A DNA stretch of 64,000 bases, from positions 178,342 to 242,341 of the forward strand of contig NZ_MRST01000026.1 of the NCBI RefSeq assembly GCF_001902145.1, in the 5' to 3' direction. A program made the translations under genes and the position numbers. Below, piece by piece: positions 7,735 to 16,370 of this stretch; position 1 is the first letter of the stretch; each line of letters begins with the position of its first letter. Below the pieces are notes generated by a model that did not search any database, was not told where the DNA came from, and saw only the letters and a list, made by a program, of their open reading frames with translations. This DNA is from Pseudomonas fluorescens (GTDB lineage: Bacteria > Pseudomonadota > Gammaproteobacteria > Pseudomonadales > Pseudomonadaceae).

Positions 7735-8568
7735 TTAGAGTTTCATCACCAACATGCCAATCAACACCAACCCACAGGCTATGAGCCGTGGACGGCCAAA
7801 AGGTTCTTTCAAGTAACGCATGCCGAACAGCACCACCAGGATCACACTGACTTCACGCAGGGCGGCGGCTTCGGCAATCGAGCCCAACTGCATGGCCCAA
7901 AGTACCAAAGCGTAGCTCAACAATACGCACAGCCCCACGCTCAACCCCAACCGCCACTGGGTGCGCCAGAACAGGCTGAAGGCTGCACGCTTGCGCACCA
8001 GCGCCAGCAACGGAAACGGCCAGGCGCTGATCAGCGTCAACCACACCAGGTAATCCAGCGGGGGCGACCAACGCCGCAGCGCCTGCCCGTCCAGAAAGGT
8101 ATAGCAGCCGATGCACAGACCAATCAACAACACCACCGGCAGCATCGACCAGGGCAACCGGTCACCGCCGCCGCCCTGCCACAGCAGGCACACCATGCCG
8201 AACGGAATCAGCAGGATTCCCAGAATCTGCTGGGTGCTCAGCACTTCGCCGGCAAACACCAGGGTCAGCACCAGCACCACCAGCGGCGACAGACCGCGCA
8301 TCAACGGGTACACCAGGCCCAGGTCACCCACCCGATAGGCCTGGATCAACAAATAGCGATAGAGCAATTCAAACAGCGCAGAGGCCATGATCCACGGCCA
8401 GATGTCCAGCGGCGGCGAGGACACGAAGCCCACCGCGAATACCACGAACAACAGCGCCACACTGTCCATGCAGGCAATGACTAAAAGGCGCTCGCCACTG
8501 AACTTGATCAAGGTGTTCCACGTCGCATGCAACAGCGCCGCTACCAGCACCAGGGCTGTCGCTACCAC
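7735..8568 (-). CDS. EamA/DMT-superfamily permease
   Basis: 277 residues with about ten hydrophobic helices arranged as two EamA halves. It begins with a typical ALLHATWNTLIKFSG segment and shows GLVYPLMRGLSPL in the first half and SIAEAAALREVSVILVVLFG near the end. DMT permeases export metabolites or amino acids across the inner membrane; the substrate cannot be told. The start is a GTG at 8566-8568 directly after a strong AAGGAGG site; an upstream ATG would bypass that site. Upstream gene of the pair with the MAPEG protein, divergent from the antiporter. Confidence 0.88.
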   Translation of the reverse strand: MVATALVLVAALLHATWNTLIKFSGERLLVIACMDSVALLFVVFAVGFVSSPPLDIWPWIMASALFELLYRYLLIQAYRVGDLGLVYPLMRGLSPLVVLVLTLVFAGEVLSTQQILGILLIPFGMVCLLWQGGGGDRLPWSMLPVVLLIGLCIGCYTFLDGQALRRWSPPLDYLVWLTLISAWPFPLLALVRKRAAFSLFWRTQWRLGLSVGLCVLLSYALVLWAMQLGSIAEAAALREVSVILVVLFGMRYLKEPFGRPRLIACGLVLIGMLVMKL

Positions 8569-8672
8569 CAGAACCTCCTTAATTGATACGCCATGTAACA
8601 GCACATGTTTATACTAAAGACTGATTCGACGCACCCCCGTGCACCTATATATCCCCGCCCCAAGGACCCCGG

Positions 8673-9932
8673 ATGCTTGAACTTGTCGCCGCCTTCATCT
8701 GCCTCACCACCCTGCTCACTTATGTGAATTTCCGCTTTATCGGCCTGCCGCCCACCATTGGCGTGATGGTCACCGCACTGTTGTTCTCGCTGATCCTGCA
8801 AGGCCTGAGCGTGCTCGGCTACCCAGGCTTAGAGGAACGTATCCAGCAGTTGATCGGCCAGATCGACTTCGGCGATTTGCTGATGAACTGGATGCTGTCG
8901 TTCCTGCTGTTCGCCGGCGCCTTGCACGTCAACTTGAACGACTTGCGCAGCTACCGCTGGCCCATCGGCCTGCTTGCAACCTTTGGCGTATTGATCGCCA
9001 CTGTGGTGATCGGCAGCCTGGCGTACTACATCTTCGCCCTGTTTGGCTGGCACGTGAGCTTCCTTTACTGCCTGCTGTTCGGTGCGCTGATTTCCCCCAC
9101 CGACCCCATTGCGGTGCTCGGCGTGCTACGGACCGCCAATGCCTCCAAACCGCTGAAAACCACCATCGTCGGCGAGTCGCTGTTCAATGACGGCACCGCC
9201 GTGGTGGTGTTTACCGTGCTGCTGGGTATCGCGCAGTTGGGTGAGACGCCCACCGTGAGCGCCACGGCCATGCTGTTTGCCCACGAAGCCATTGGCGGCG
9301 TGCTGTTTGGCGGGCTGATCGGCTATCTCGTGTACCTGATGATCAAGAGCATCGAACAGCACCAGATCGAAGTCATGCTGACCCTCGCCCTGGTGATCGG
9401 CGGCTCGGCCATGGCCTCGGAGCTGCATGTGTCCGCACCGATTGCGATGGTGGTCGCGGGGCTGATCATCGGCAACCTGGGGCGCAAACTGGCGATGAAC
9501 GACATGACGCGTCGCTACCTGGATGGTTTCTGGGAACTGCTCGATGACATGCTCAATGCCTTGCTGTTCGCGCTGATCGGCATGGAGCTGCTGCTATTGC
9601 CATTCAACTGGCTGCACGTGTTCGCGGCCAGCCTGCTGGCGGTGGCGATCCTGCTCTCGCGCCTGCTGACCGTGGCCCCGGCGATCCTGTTGCTGCGCCG
9701 TTGGCGCACGGTGCCACGCGGCACTATCCGCATCCTCACCTGGGGTGGCCTGCGCGGCGGCGTCTCGGTGGCACTGGCCTTGGCCCTGCCTCTGGGCCCG
9801 GAGCGTGACTTGTTGCTGAGCATCACCTACATCGTGGTGCTGTCTTCGATCCTATTGCAGGGGTTGAGCATCGGCAAGCTGGTCAAGCACGTGACCCGGG
9901 ACGAACCCCAGGCCACGCCTGAGCATCACTGA
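8673..9932 (+). CDS. CPA1-family sodium/proton antiporter
   Basis: 419 residues with 12-13 transmembrane helices, an inner-membrane cation/proton antiporter of the NhaP/CPA1 type. Family signatures are LFGALISPTDPIAVLG (the transport-site Asp pair region), VGESLFNDGTAVVVF (ND motif) and, late, ILTWGGLRGGVSVALAL. There is no long cytoplasmic tail. The ATG follows AAGGACCCCGG. It is divergent from the DMT gene and its last 7 bp overlap the convergent formate/nitrite channel gene. Ion preference (Na+, K+) is not readable from sequence. Confidence 0.92.
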   Translation: MLELVAAFICLTTLLTYVNFRFIGLPPTIGVMVTALLFSLILQGLSVLGYPGLEERIQQLIGQIDFGDLLMNWMLSFLLFAGALHVNLNDLRSYRWPIGLLATFGVLIATVVIGSLAYYIFALFGWHVSFLYCLLFGALISPTDPIAVLGVLRTANASKPLKTTIVGESLFNDGTAVVVFTVLLGIAQLGETPTVSATAMLFAHEAIGGVLFGGLIGYLVYLMIKSIEQHQIEVMLTLALVIGGSAMASELHVSAPIAMVVAGLIIGNLGRKLAMNDMTRRYLDGFWELLDDMLNALLFALIGMELLLLPFNWLHVFAASLLAVAILLSRLLTVAPAILLLRRWRTVPRGTIRILTWGGLRGGVSVALALALPLGPERDLLLSITYIVVLSSILLQGLSIGKLVKHVTRDEPQATPEHH

Positions 9933-10813
9933 TCCTTGTTGATCTGCTGCGGATGCCTCGGGTCCGCAGCCTTTTTACCTGGCAGGCTGCTTTCGCTGCG
10001 AATCTGCGCATGACTGATCAGCGCGAAGATGAAACTACCGCCGATGATGTTGCCGGCCAGGGTGGGCCCGGCGAAGACCAGCCAGAAATCCTTCCACGGC
10101 AACTCGCCGGCAAACACCAGGTAGGACACTTCGGCTGAACCGACGACGATATGGGTGAAGTCCCCCAGCGCCATGAAGTAGGTGATCAGAATGATGATCC
10201 ACAGCTTGGCACTCTCCATCGACGGGATCATCCAGACCATGGTGGCGATCATCCAACCGGAGACAATGCCCTTGGCGAACATCTGTGCGGGGTCGTTCTC
10301 CATGACCTTGCGCCCGATCTCGAGAAAGGCAAGGTCGGTCTTGGTATCGAAGATCGGCAGGTGCAGGATCACGTAAGCCACCAGCAAGGTGCCACACAGA
10401 TTGCCCACCAGCACCACCGTCCACAGCCGTAACAAGCGCCCGGCATTGGCCAGGGTCGGTTTGCTCATCACCGGCAGCACGGCAGTCAGGGTGTTTTCGG
10501 TAAACAATTGCTGACGAGCAAGAATCACTGCGAGAAAGCCCGCGCAATAGCCAAAGCTGGCGATTACCTTGAACTCCTCACCGTCCGGCAGGCGCGAATT
10601 GAGCAGCCCCATGCCCATCAGCGACAGGCCCATGGTCAGGCCGGCGGCCAGCGCCGACCACCACAGCGCGGCCACATTGCGCTCCAGTTCCTGATCACCC
10701 TGGGTGCGAATAATTTCGTGTAGTACAGCCGCTCGAGGCGGCTGGTTGTCATCAACGTCCTGTTGCTCTTCCTGCGACAGGTTGGGGGTCTTGCCGTCTG
10801 CTTGAGTGGCCAT
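9926..10813 (-). CDS. Formate/nitrite transporter family channel (YfdC-like)
   Basis: 295 residues with six transmembrane helices and the FNT family layout (LTMGLSLMGMGL, FTENTLTAVLPV, LVGNLCGTLLVAY, GDFTHIVVGSAEV, FAGPTLAGNIIGGSFIFAL). The long charged N-terminus (about 40 residues, rich in Gln and Asp) and the loop motifs are closer to YfdC than to FocA or NirC. It would be a pentameric inner-membrane channel for small monovalent anions; substrate unknown. Convergent, overlapping by 7 bp with the antiporter gene. It stands alone; no formate lyase or nitrite reductase genes are nearby. Confidence 0.87.
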   Translation of the reverse strand: MATQADGKTPNLSQEEQQDVDDNQPPRAAVLHEIIRTQGDQELERNVAALWWSALAAGLTMGLSLMGMGLLNSRLPDGEEFKVIASFGYCAGFLAVILARQQLFTENTLTAVLPVMSKPTLANAGRLLRLWTVVLVGNLCGTLLVAYVILHLPIFDTKTDLAFLEIGRKVMENDPAQMFAKGIVSGWMIATMVWMIPSMESAKLWIIILITYFMALGDFTHIVVGSAEVSYLVFAGELPWKDFWLVFAGPTLAGNIIGGSFIFALISHAQIRSESSLPGKKAADPRHPQQINKDQ

Positions 10814-10959
10814 GATGTACCAGAGTCCGAGGGGTGCCTGTAGCTACGACACGCCACGACGATGGCTGTTCAGTGGCACTGCAACTAAACCGGAACACGT
10901 CGACCCTCGGATAGCTCCATGTGGAATGACTTGGTCACGCAAACCACGCCACGCAGCTG

Positions 10960-11364
10960 TCACTCGGGAAGACTGTCGTCCTGGAACTGGTCCTTCACGT
11001 ACTTGATTTCGGTACGGCCGTGAGGCGCTGGCAAGCCATCTTCGCCCAGGTTGACGAAGACCATTTTTTCTACAGTCAGGATGCTTTTGCGCGTGATCTT
11101 GTTACGCACTTCACAGGTCAGGGTAATAGAGGTACGGCCAAACTCGGTGGCCGTGATCCCCAGCTCGATGATGTCGCCCTGGCGCGAGGCGCTGACAAAG
11201 TTGATTTCCGAGATGTACTTGGTGACTACGCGCTGGTTGCCAAGTTGGACAATGGCGTAGATGGCCGCTTCTTCGTCGATCCAGCGCAACAGGCTGCCGC
11301 CGAACAGTGTGCCGTTGGGGTTGAGGTCTTCGGGTTTTACCCATTTGCGGGTGTGGAAGTTCAT
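10960..11364 (-). CDS. Acyl-CoA thioesterase, hot-dog fold (YciA-like)
   Basis: 134 residues, a single hot-dog domain that hydrolyses acyl-CoA to fatty acid and CoA. The motif LNPNGTLFGGSLLRWIDEEAA (split here as NPNGTLFGGSLL, then DEEAA) carries the catalytic Asn/Asp region of the YciA/cytosolic thioesterase family, followed by VVTKYISEINFVSASRQGDI. The ATG at 11364 is chosen because GGAGTGACC precedes it and the upstream 17 codons are outside the family. Divergent from ahcY; no operon partners. Confidence 0.9.
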   Translation of the reverse strand: MNFHTRKWVKPEDLNPNGTLFGGSLLRWIDEEAAIYAIVQLGNQRVVTKYISEINFVSASRQGDIIELGITATEFGRTSITLTCEVRNKITRKSILTVEKMVFVNLGEDGLPAPHGRTEIKYVKDQFQDDSLPE

Positions 11365-11483
11365 GGTCACTCCAAAGCGTCTTGCCAAATGATAGGCAAC
11401 ATCATGGCAGAGCAAGGACCCAAGCTCTATGAGCCATTAGCTATCAAGCCCATGAACGATCTTCATGCCGCCGACAGAAAGGC

Positions 11484-11512
11484 TTGGGAAGTGCCGCTTA
11501 CACGGCTATAAT
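11484..11512 (+). promoter_or_regulatory. Sigma70 promoter of the SAH riboswitch-ahcY transcript
   Basis: TTGGGA (11484-11489), exactly 17 bp, then a perfect TATAAT (11507-11512). Transcription would start near 11519, about 45 nt before the SAH aptamer. Confidence 0.75.
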
Positions 11513-11565
11513 CGCCTCCGCTTCAAAACGGTCATCTTCGATTGATACCGTTCTCCCGCCACCTG

Positions 11566-11665
11566 TCCGAGGGGCGCTGCAGCAGGTTCAACCTGTCAGG
11601 CTCGGATGGGGCGTTGTCCGGCCTGGTTGCCCTGGCCTGATACTAAACGCACAACGGCGCCCATT
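11566..11665 (+). ncRNA. SAH riboswitch upstream of ahcY
   Basis: TCCGAG (11566-11571) pairs with CTCGGA (11601-11606) to form P1, enclosing the conserved GGGGCGCTGCAGC strand. A downstream GGCGCCC (11655-11661) can pair back to GGGGCGC, forming the pseudoknot. This is the layout of the S-adenosylhomocysteine riboswitch, which in pseudomonads turns genes on when SAH accumulates. It sits 25-125 nt before the ahcY start and close to its GGAGG site. The exact 3' boundary is approximate. Confidence 0.93.
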
Positions 11666-11690
11666 CGCACACTACGAATGGAGGCTCTCT

Positions 11691-13100
11691 ATGAGCGCTG
11701 TAATGACGCCTGCAGATTTCAACGACTACAAAGTCGCCGACATGTCCCTTGCTGCATGGGGCCGTCGCGAAACCTTTATCGCCGAATCCGAAATGCCAGC
11801 CCTGATGGGCCTGCGTCGCAAGTACGCCGCTGAGCAGCCGCTCAAGGGCGCCAAGATTCTCGGCTGCATCCACATGACCATCCAGACTGCCGTGCTGATC
11901 GAAACCCTGGTTGCCCTGGGTGCCGAAGTGCGTTGGTCGTCCTGCAACATCTTCTCGACTCAAGACCAGGCCGCTGCCGCTATCGCTGCCGCCGGTATCC
12001 CGGTATTCGCCTGGAAAGGCGAGACCGAAGAAGAGTACGAGTGGTGCCTGGAGCAAACCATCCTCAAGGATGGCGCGCCTTGGGATGCCAACATGATCCT
12101 CGACGACGGCGGCGACCTCACCGAGTTGCTGCACAAGAAATACCCGCAGATCCTCGACCGCGTCCACGGCGTGACCGAAGAGACCACCACCGGTGTACAC
12201 CGCCTGCTGGACATGCTGGCCAAGGGCGAGCTGAAAATCCCGGCCATTAACGTCAACGACTCGGTGACCAAGAGCAAGAACGACAACAAGTACGGCTGCC
12301 GTCACAGCCTGAACGATGCGATCAAGCGCGGCACCGACCACCTGCTGTCGGGCAAGCAAGCCCTGGTGATCGGCTACGGTGACGTGGGCAAGGGTTCGTC
12401 CCAGTCCCTGCGTCAGGAAGGCATGATCGTCAAGGTCTCCGAAGTTGACCCGATCTGCGCCATGCAAGCCTGCATGGACGGTTTCGAAGTGGTTTCGCCG
12501 TTCATCAACGGCCAGAACGACGGCACCTCCGCCTGCATCGACGCAGCCCTGCTGGGCAAGATCGACCTGATCGTCACCACCACCGGTAACGTGAATGTGT
12601 GCGATGCGAACATGCTCAAGGCCCTGAAGAAGCGCGCCGTTGTCTGCAACATCGGTCACTTCGACAACGAGATCGACACCGCTTTCATGCGCAAGAACTG
12701 GGCATGGGAAGAAGTGAAGCCGCAGGTACACAAGGTTCACCGTACCGGCGCTGGTGATTTCGACCCACAGAACGATGACTACCTGATTCTGCTGGCCGAA
12801 GGCCGCCTGGTGAACCTGGGCAACGCCACTGGTCACCCAAGCCGCATCATGGATGGCTCGTTCGCCAACCAGGTGCTGGCGCAGATCTTCCTGTTCCAAC
12901 AGAAGTACGCCGACCTGTCGCCAGCCCAGAAAGCCGAGCGCCTGACCGTGGAAGTACTGCCGAAGAAACTCGACGAAGAAGTGGCCCTGGAAATGGTCCG
13001 CGGCTTCGGCGGCGTGGTGACTCAACTGACCAAGACCCAGGCCGACTACATCGGCGTGACGGTTGAAGGTCCGTTCAAGCCGCACGCTTACCGCTACTAA
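11691..13100 (+). CDS. ahcY: Adenosylhomocysteinase (SAH hydrolase)
   Basis: 469 residues, normal for Pseudomonas. It hydrolyses SAH reversibly to adenosine and homocysteine, relieving product inhibition of methyltransferases. Visible are GCIHMTIQTAVLIETL near the N-terminus, NDSVTKSKNDNKYGCRHSL with substrate-binding residues, the NAD-binding GYGDVGKGS and, at the end, the characteristic KPHAYRY. The real start is the ATG at 11691 after GGAGG (11680-11684); longer in-frame readings run through the riboswitch. Controlled by the SAH riboswitch and followed, after a REPIN, by metF. Confidence 0.98.
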   Translation: MSAVMTPADFNDYKVADMSLAAWGRRETFIAESEMPALMGLRRKYAAEQPLKGAKILGCIHMTIQTAVLIETLVALGAEVRWSSCNIFSTQDQAAAAIAAAGIPVFAWKGETEEEYEWCLEQTILKDGAPWDANMILDDGGDLTELLHKKYPQILDRVHGVTEETTTGVHRLLDMLAKGELKIPAINVNDSVTKSKNDNKYGCRHSLNDAIKRGTDHLLSGKQALVIGYGDVGKGSSQSLRQEGMIVKVSEVDPICAMQACMDGFEVVSPFINGQNDGTSACIDAALLGKIDLIVTTTGNVNVCDANMLKALKKRAVVCNIGHFDNEIDTAFMRKNWAWEEVKPQVHKVHRTGAGDFDPQNDDYLILLAEGRLVNLGNATGHPSRIMDGSFANQVLAQIFLFQQKYADLSPAQKAERLTVEVLPKKLDEEVALEMVRGFGGVVTQLTKTQADYIGVTVEGPFKPHAYRY

Positions 13101-13133
13101 GTAACCGGCCGCTCTCACTGCGGAGCGGGCTTG

Positions 13134-13224
13134 TGTGGGAGCGGGCTTGCTCGCGAATGCGGTGTGTCAGTTGATGTATTTGGTGACTGAGACGCCCCTT
13201 TTCGCGAGCAAGCCCGCTCCCACA
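13134..13224. repeat. REPIN, GTGGGAGCGGGC variant
   Basis: Arms TGTGGGAGCGGGCTTGCTCG and its complement around a 50-bp spacer, between ahcY and metF. Arm sequence is a GC-richer variant of the GTAGGAGCGAGC elements, and the spacer lacks the CGTTATCGTTGACG segment. Confidence 0.9.
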
Positions 13225-13273
13225 TTAAATCGGTGCATGACTTCCGGTATCTAAGTTTCATAGGGTTATTACC

Positions 13274-14119
13274 ATGTCCCAAGACCGTCGCTACAGCTTC
13301 GAGTTCTTCCCGACCAAGACCGATGCTGGGCATGAAAAACTGATGGCGACTGCCAAGCAGTTGGCCAGCTTCAGCCCTGATTTCTTCTCCTGCACCTACG
13401 GCGCTGGCGGTTCGACCCGTGATCGCACGATCAACACCGTGTTGCAGCTGGAAAGTGAAGTCAAAGTTCCCGCCGCGCCGCATTTGTCCTGCGTGGGCGA
13501 CAGCAAAGCCGACCTGCGTGGCCTGCTGACCCAGTACAAAGCCGCAGGCATCAAGCGCATCGTTGCCCTGCGTGGCGACCTGCCGTCCGGCATGGGCATG
13601 GCCAGCGGTGAGCTGCGCTACGCCAACGACCTGGTGAGTTTCATCCGTGAAGAAAGTGGCGATCACTTCCATGTCGAAGTAGCCGCTTACCCGGAGATGC
13701 ACCCTCAGGCGCGCAATTTCGAAGACGATTTGCAGAACTTCGTGCGCAAGGCCAATGCCGGCGCCGACAGTGCAATCACCCAGTATTTCTTCAACGCCGA
13801 CAGCTACTTCTACTTCGTCGAGCGTGTACGGGCGATGGGCGTAAACATCCCGATTGTGCCGGGCATCATGCCGATCACCAATTACAGCAAGCTGGCGCGC
13901 TTCTCCGACGCCTGCGGCGCCGAAATCCCACGCTGGGTGCGCAAACAACTGGAAGCCTATGGCGATGACGTCAAAAGCATCCAGGCGTTCGGCGAGCAGG
14001 TCATCACCGAGATGTGTGAGCAATTGTTGCAAGGTGGTGCACCAGGGTTGCATTTCTATACCCTGAACCAGGCTGAACCCAGCCTTGCCATCTGGAACAA
14101 CCTCAAGCTGCCACGTTAA
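13274..14119 (+). CDS. metF: 5,10-methylenetetrahydrofolate reductase
   Basis: 281 residues. It makes 5-methyl-THF with FAD and NADH for methionine synthesis. The N-terminus SFEFFPTKTDAG is the folate/NADH barrel start, and RGDLPSGMG, the FAD-region SADSAITQYFFNAD and VPGIMPI follow. There is no C-terminal regulatory domain, as in bacteria generally. The ribosome-binding site is weak (GGGTTATTACC). Separated from ahcY by a REPIN, it ends at its own terminator. It closes the methyl cycle with ahcY and metK. Confidence 0.97.
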   Translation: MSQDRRYSFEFFPTKTDAGHEKLMATAKQLASFSPDFFSCTYGAGGSTRDRTINTVLQLESEVKVPAAPHLSCVGDSKADLRGLLTQYKAAGIKRIVALRGDLPSGMGMASGELRYANDLVSFIREESGDHFHVEVAAYPEMHPQARNFEDDLQNFVRKANAGADSAITQYFFNADSYFYFVERVRAMGVNIPIVPGIMPITNYSKLARFSDACGAEIPRWVRKQLEAYGDDVKSIQAFGEQVITEMCEQLLQGGAPGLHFYTLNQAEPSLAIWNNLKLPR

Positions 14120-14137
14120 CGCTTGACCGGTTGTACC

Positions 14138-14166
14138 AAGGCCCTCGTTCTGACGAGGGCCTTTGT
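14138..14166 (+). terminator. Rho-independent terminator of metF
   Basis: AAGGCCCTCGT (14138-14148) and ACGAGGGCCTT (14153-14163) form an 11-bp stem with loop TCTG; the T-run is short (CTTTG). Confidence 0.85.
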
Positions 14167-14198
14167 CGTTTTACGTTACCCACGGAACCCCGCAGTCC

Positions 14199-15281
14199 AT
14201 GAATACAGTGCCCTCGACGTCCCGCCCGCAACTGGTCTACCTGGTCTTCGGCGCTGACACCTACCATCAGGAAGCCGTATTCAGCATCGCCAGCGCACTG
14301 GCATTCCTGCAGGGCACGCCGGACGCGAACATCGACATTCAGGTATTCAGCGACAACCCCGAGCCCTATCGCTTGCTGCCGGTGCGCGTCCGCCCGCTGG
14401 ACGAGGCCACCCGCAGACGCTGGAGCGAGCCCCACGGCTATCACTTTCGCACCAAACACGTGGTGCTGCGCCAGGTGCTGCAAGAATCCCCGGTGGCGCT
14501 GTTGATCGACACCGACACCTTCTTCCATCACTCGCCCATGGCCCTGTTCGAACGCGTACAGCCCGGCACCTTGCTGTGCAACGCCTTCTACACCAAGTAC
14601 GGCGACAACCACGAAAGCATCCTCTACACCGCCCTGCGCCAGCGCCTGCTGGACATGGGCGTGGCCGACGATGACATGATGACCCTCAACTCCGGCGTCA
14701 TGGGCTTGACCCAACAGGATGCGCACATCCTCGACCGCTCCATCGAGTTGATGGATGAGCTGTTCCCCCACGCCCAGGGCGCCTACACCCTGGAAGAGTT
14801 CTGCCTGTCCATCGCCGCCTACCGCACCGTGAAGGTGCGCGAGTGCCCGGACCTGATCCACCATTACTGGAGCCGCAAACAGCTGTTCCGGGCCAAGGTC
14901 AAGGCGTGGATCGCCAAGCACGCCAGCGCACCCACCAGTGCACAAGCCCTGGCCGATACGCGCCAGGTCTCCTCGCACCTGCCGCGCCCGCCGCGTTTGC
15001 AGCGTTTGATGTACAAGCTGATCACCCTGCTGCTGCCCAAGCACCAGCAACAGTTCATCCGCGAGATTCTCTACGGCTGCTACGAACACGAAAACGAGTT
15101 CGACCAGGCGTGCGGCCCGGTTTGGTGGGACAAGGCCCGACAAAACCAGGAAGAACGCCAGAAGCGCCCGATTGATGCCCACCAGTTGGAACACTGGTTC
15201 GCCAACCCTGTGGTGCGTTTGATTCTGGGTGAGCGCCGGACCGCGATCCACGAACACCTGCTGAACGCTCCCGCGAAGTAG
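14199..15281 (+). CDS. Putative glycosyltransferase-like protein with a DxD motif
   Basis: 360 residues. The N-terminus (RPQLVYLVFGADTYHQEAVF) and LLIDTDTFFHHSP, a DxD motif near residue 110 that would bind a nucleotide-sugar metal complex, resemble glycosyltransferases of the GT-A fold. NSGVMGL later is also typical. No signal peptide or membrane helix is evident, so it is probably cytoplasmic. There are no polysaccharide genes nearby, so the acceptor is unknown. Upstream in-frame TTG (14163) lies in the metF terminator; the ATG at 14199 is more likely. The specific family is uncertain. Confidence 0.72.
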   Translation: MNTVPSTSRPQLVYLVFGADTYHQEAVFSIASALAFLQGTPDANIDIQVFSDNPEPYRLLPVRVRPLDEATRRRWSEPHGYHFRTKHVVLRQVLQESPVALLIDTDTFFHHSPMALFERVQPGTLLCNAFYTKYGDNHESILYTALRQRLLDMGVADDDMMTLNSGVMGLTQQDAHILDRSIELMDELFPHAQGAYTLEEFCLSIAAYRTVKVRECPDLIHHYWSRKQLFRAKVKAWIAKHASAPTSAQALADTRQVSSHLPRPPRLQRLMYKLITLLLPKHQQQFIREILYGCYEHENEFDQACGPVWWDKARQNQEERQKRPIDAHQLEHWFANPVVRLILGERRTAIHEHLLNAPAK

Positions 15282-15344
15282 GACCGCCCGCCAATGCGCG
15301 TGCCAGAGCTTCTCTTTCTGTGGGGAGCGTCGTAACCTCAGGGT

Positions 15345-16148
15345 ATGCCCGTCCTCTTCAAGCTGTTGACCGCTGTGCTGTTTTCTTGCCTGAGCCTGGC
15401 CGCTCATGGCGAGAAACTGCGCATTGTCACCGAACCCTGGGCGCCCTATGTCTACGAAGACAACGGCACCATGGCCGGCCTGGATTATGAAACCACCCTG
15501 ATCGTGTTCCAGCGCCTGGGGGTGGACGTGCAATGGCAGTTCCTCCCTTGGAAGCGCTGTCTGGCGATGCTCGAGCAGGGCCACGCCGACGGCGCGCTGG
15601 ATATCTTTCACAGCCAGGAGCGCGACGCGTTGCTGCTCTATCCCAGCGAGCCGTTGTCGGAAGTCGAATTTGTCTTGTTCTATGCCAACGAGCGCCCTCA
15701 CCCCGCCGCCACGCTCGACGACCTGCGCGGCCTGACCATTGGCGTTTCCCCTGGCTACCTTTATGGCGACGCGTTCAGTAAGTCCAACACCTTCCAGCGC
15801 GAACCCGCCCCCAGCCATGAAGCCAACTTTGGCAAACTCATGCTGGGGCGCGTGGATATGGTGGTGACTGACCGGCGCGTGGGGCACCACGTGATCAAGG
15901 CGCTGGACCTGGAAGGTAAAGTCAGCCAGGCGTCGGTGGTGGTCAACCGCCAGCAGCAATTTCTTGCGGTACGCCGTGGCGCAGGCATGGACCTGCTGGT
16001 GCAACGCTTTGCCGCCGAGCTCAAGCGCTTCAAGCAAGAGCCGGCCTATGCCACATTGAGCGCCAAATATGGCCGGATACACGAGCAAACGGCACCCATA
16101 CTAGCGCCCGAACACGCCGTTGAGCAGCAGGAAAGCAGCGCGCAGTGA
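15345..16148 (+). CDS. Periplasmic solute-binding protein (SBP_bac_3 type)
   Basis: 267 residues with a signal peptide (KLLTAVLFSCLSLAAHGE). The mature part begins KLRIVTEPWAPYVYEDN and continues GTMAGLDYETTLIVFQRLG, the pattern of polar amino-acid binding proteins; WQFLPWKRCLAMLEQGHADGA and DLRGLTIGVSPGYLYGDAF also fit. No permease or ATPase gene accompanies it, so it is an orphan that may deliver to another transporter or act as a sensor. It ends just before the rhlE promoter. Confidence 0.85.
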   Translation: MPVLFKLLTAVLFSCLSLAAHGEKLRIVTEPWAPYVYEDNGTMAGLDYETTLIVFQRLGVDVQWQFLPWKRCLAMLEQGHADGALDIFHSQERDALLLYPSEPLSEVEFVLFYANERPHPAATLDDLRGLTIGVSPGYLYGDAFSKSNTFQREPAPSHEANFGKLMLGRVDMVVTDRRVGHHVIKALDLEGKVSQASVVVNRQQQFLAVRRGAGMDLLVQRFAAELKRFKQEPAYATLSAKYGRIHEQTAPILAPEHAVEQQESSAQ

Positions 16149-16154
16149 TTGCTC

Positions 16155-16163
16155 TGTTATACT
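16155..16163 (+). promoter_or_regulatory. Extended -10 promoter candidate for rhlE
   Basis: TGTTATACT fits an extended -10 (TGn plus TATACT, 16158-16163), with no good -35 in front. It would give a leader of about 200 nt before the rhlE ATG. That leader (16170-16370) is GC-rich, and I recognise no riboswitch or terminator in it. Confidence 0.5.
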
Positions 16164-16370
16164 GCGGCCTTTCCGCCAGGCTTACGCCCGGCCGCTCGGG
16201 TCTTGAAAACGGCACCCAACCCAGCTACTGCGCAGCTTTGCAGCCCGCGCGAGCCGGTGGAGTGCCCGCCAGACGCAGCAGGACCGGACGGGGTTGCGCT
16301 CCCCTAAGCGCCATTCACGCCCGGCAAGATTATCCCTTTGGGCCAAGCCCTAACTAAAACAGGATTACTC

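Noticed and set aside
11484..11690. An N-terminal extension of ahcY through 11484-11690
   Set aside because: The stretch contains the promoter and the SAH riboswitch, not coding sequence.
14103..16088. A 661-codon open frame on the minus strand opposite the glycosyltransferase-like and binding-protein genes
   Set aside because: A codon-bias shadow of two well-supported plus-strand genes with signal peptide and motifs; it shows no family resemblance.
16164..16370. The GC-rich 200-nt rhlE leader as a riboswitch
   Set aside because: I could not find a conserved aptamer pattern or a terminator/anti-terminator pair in it.
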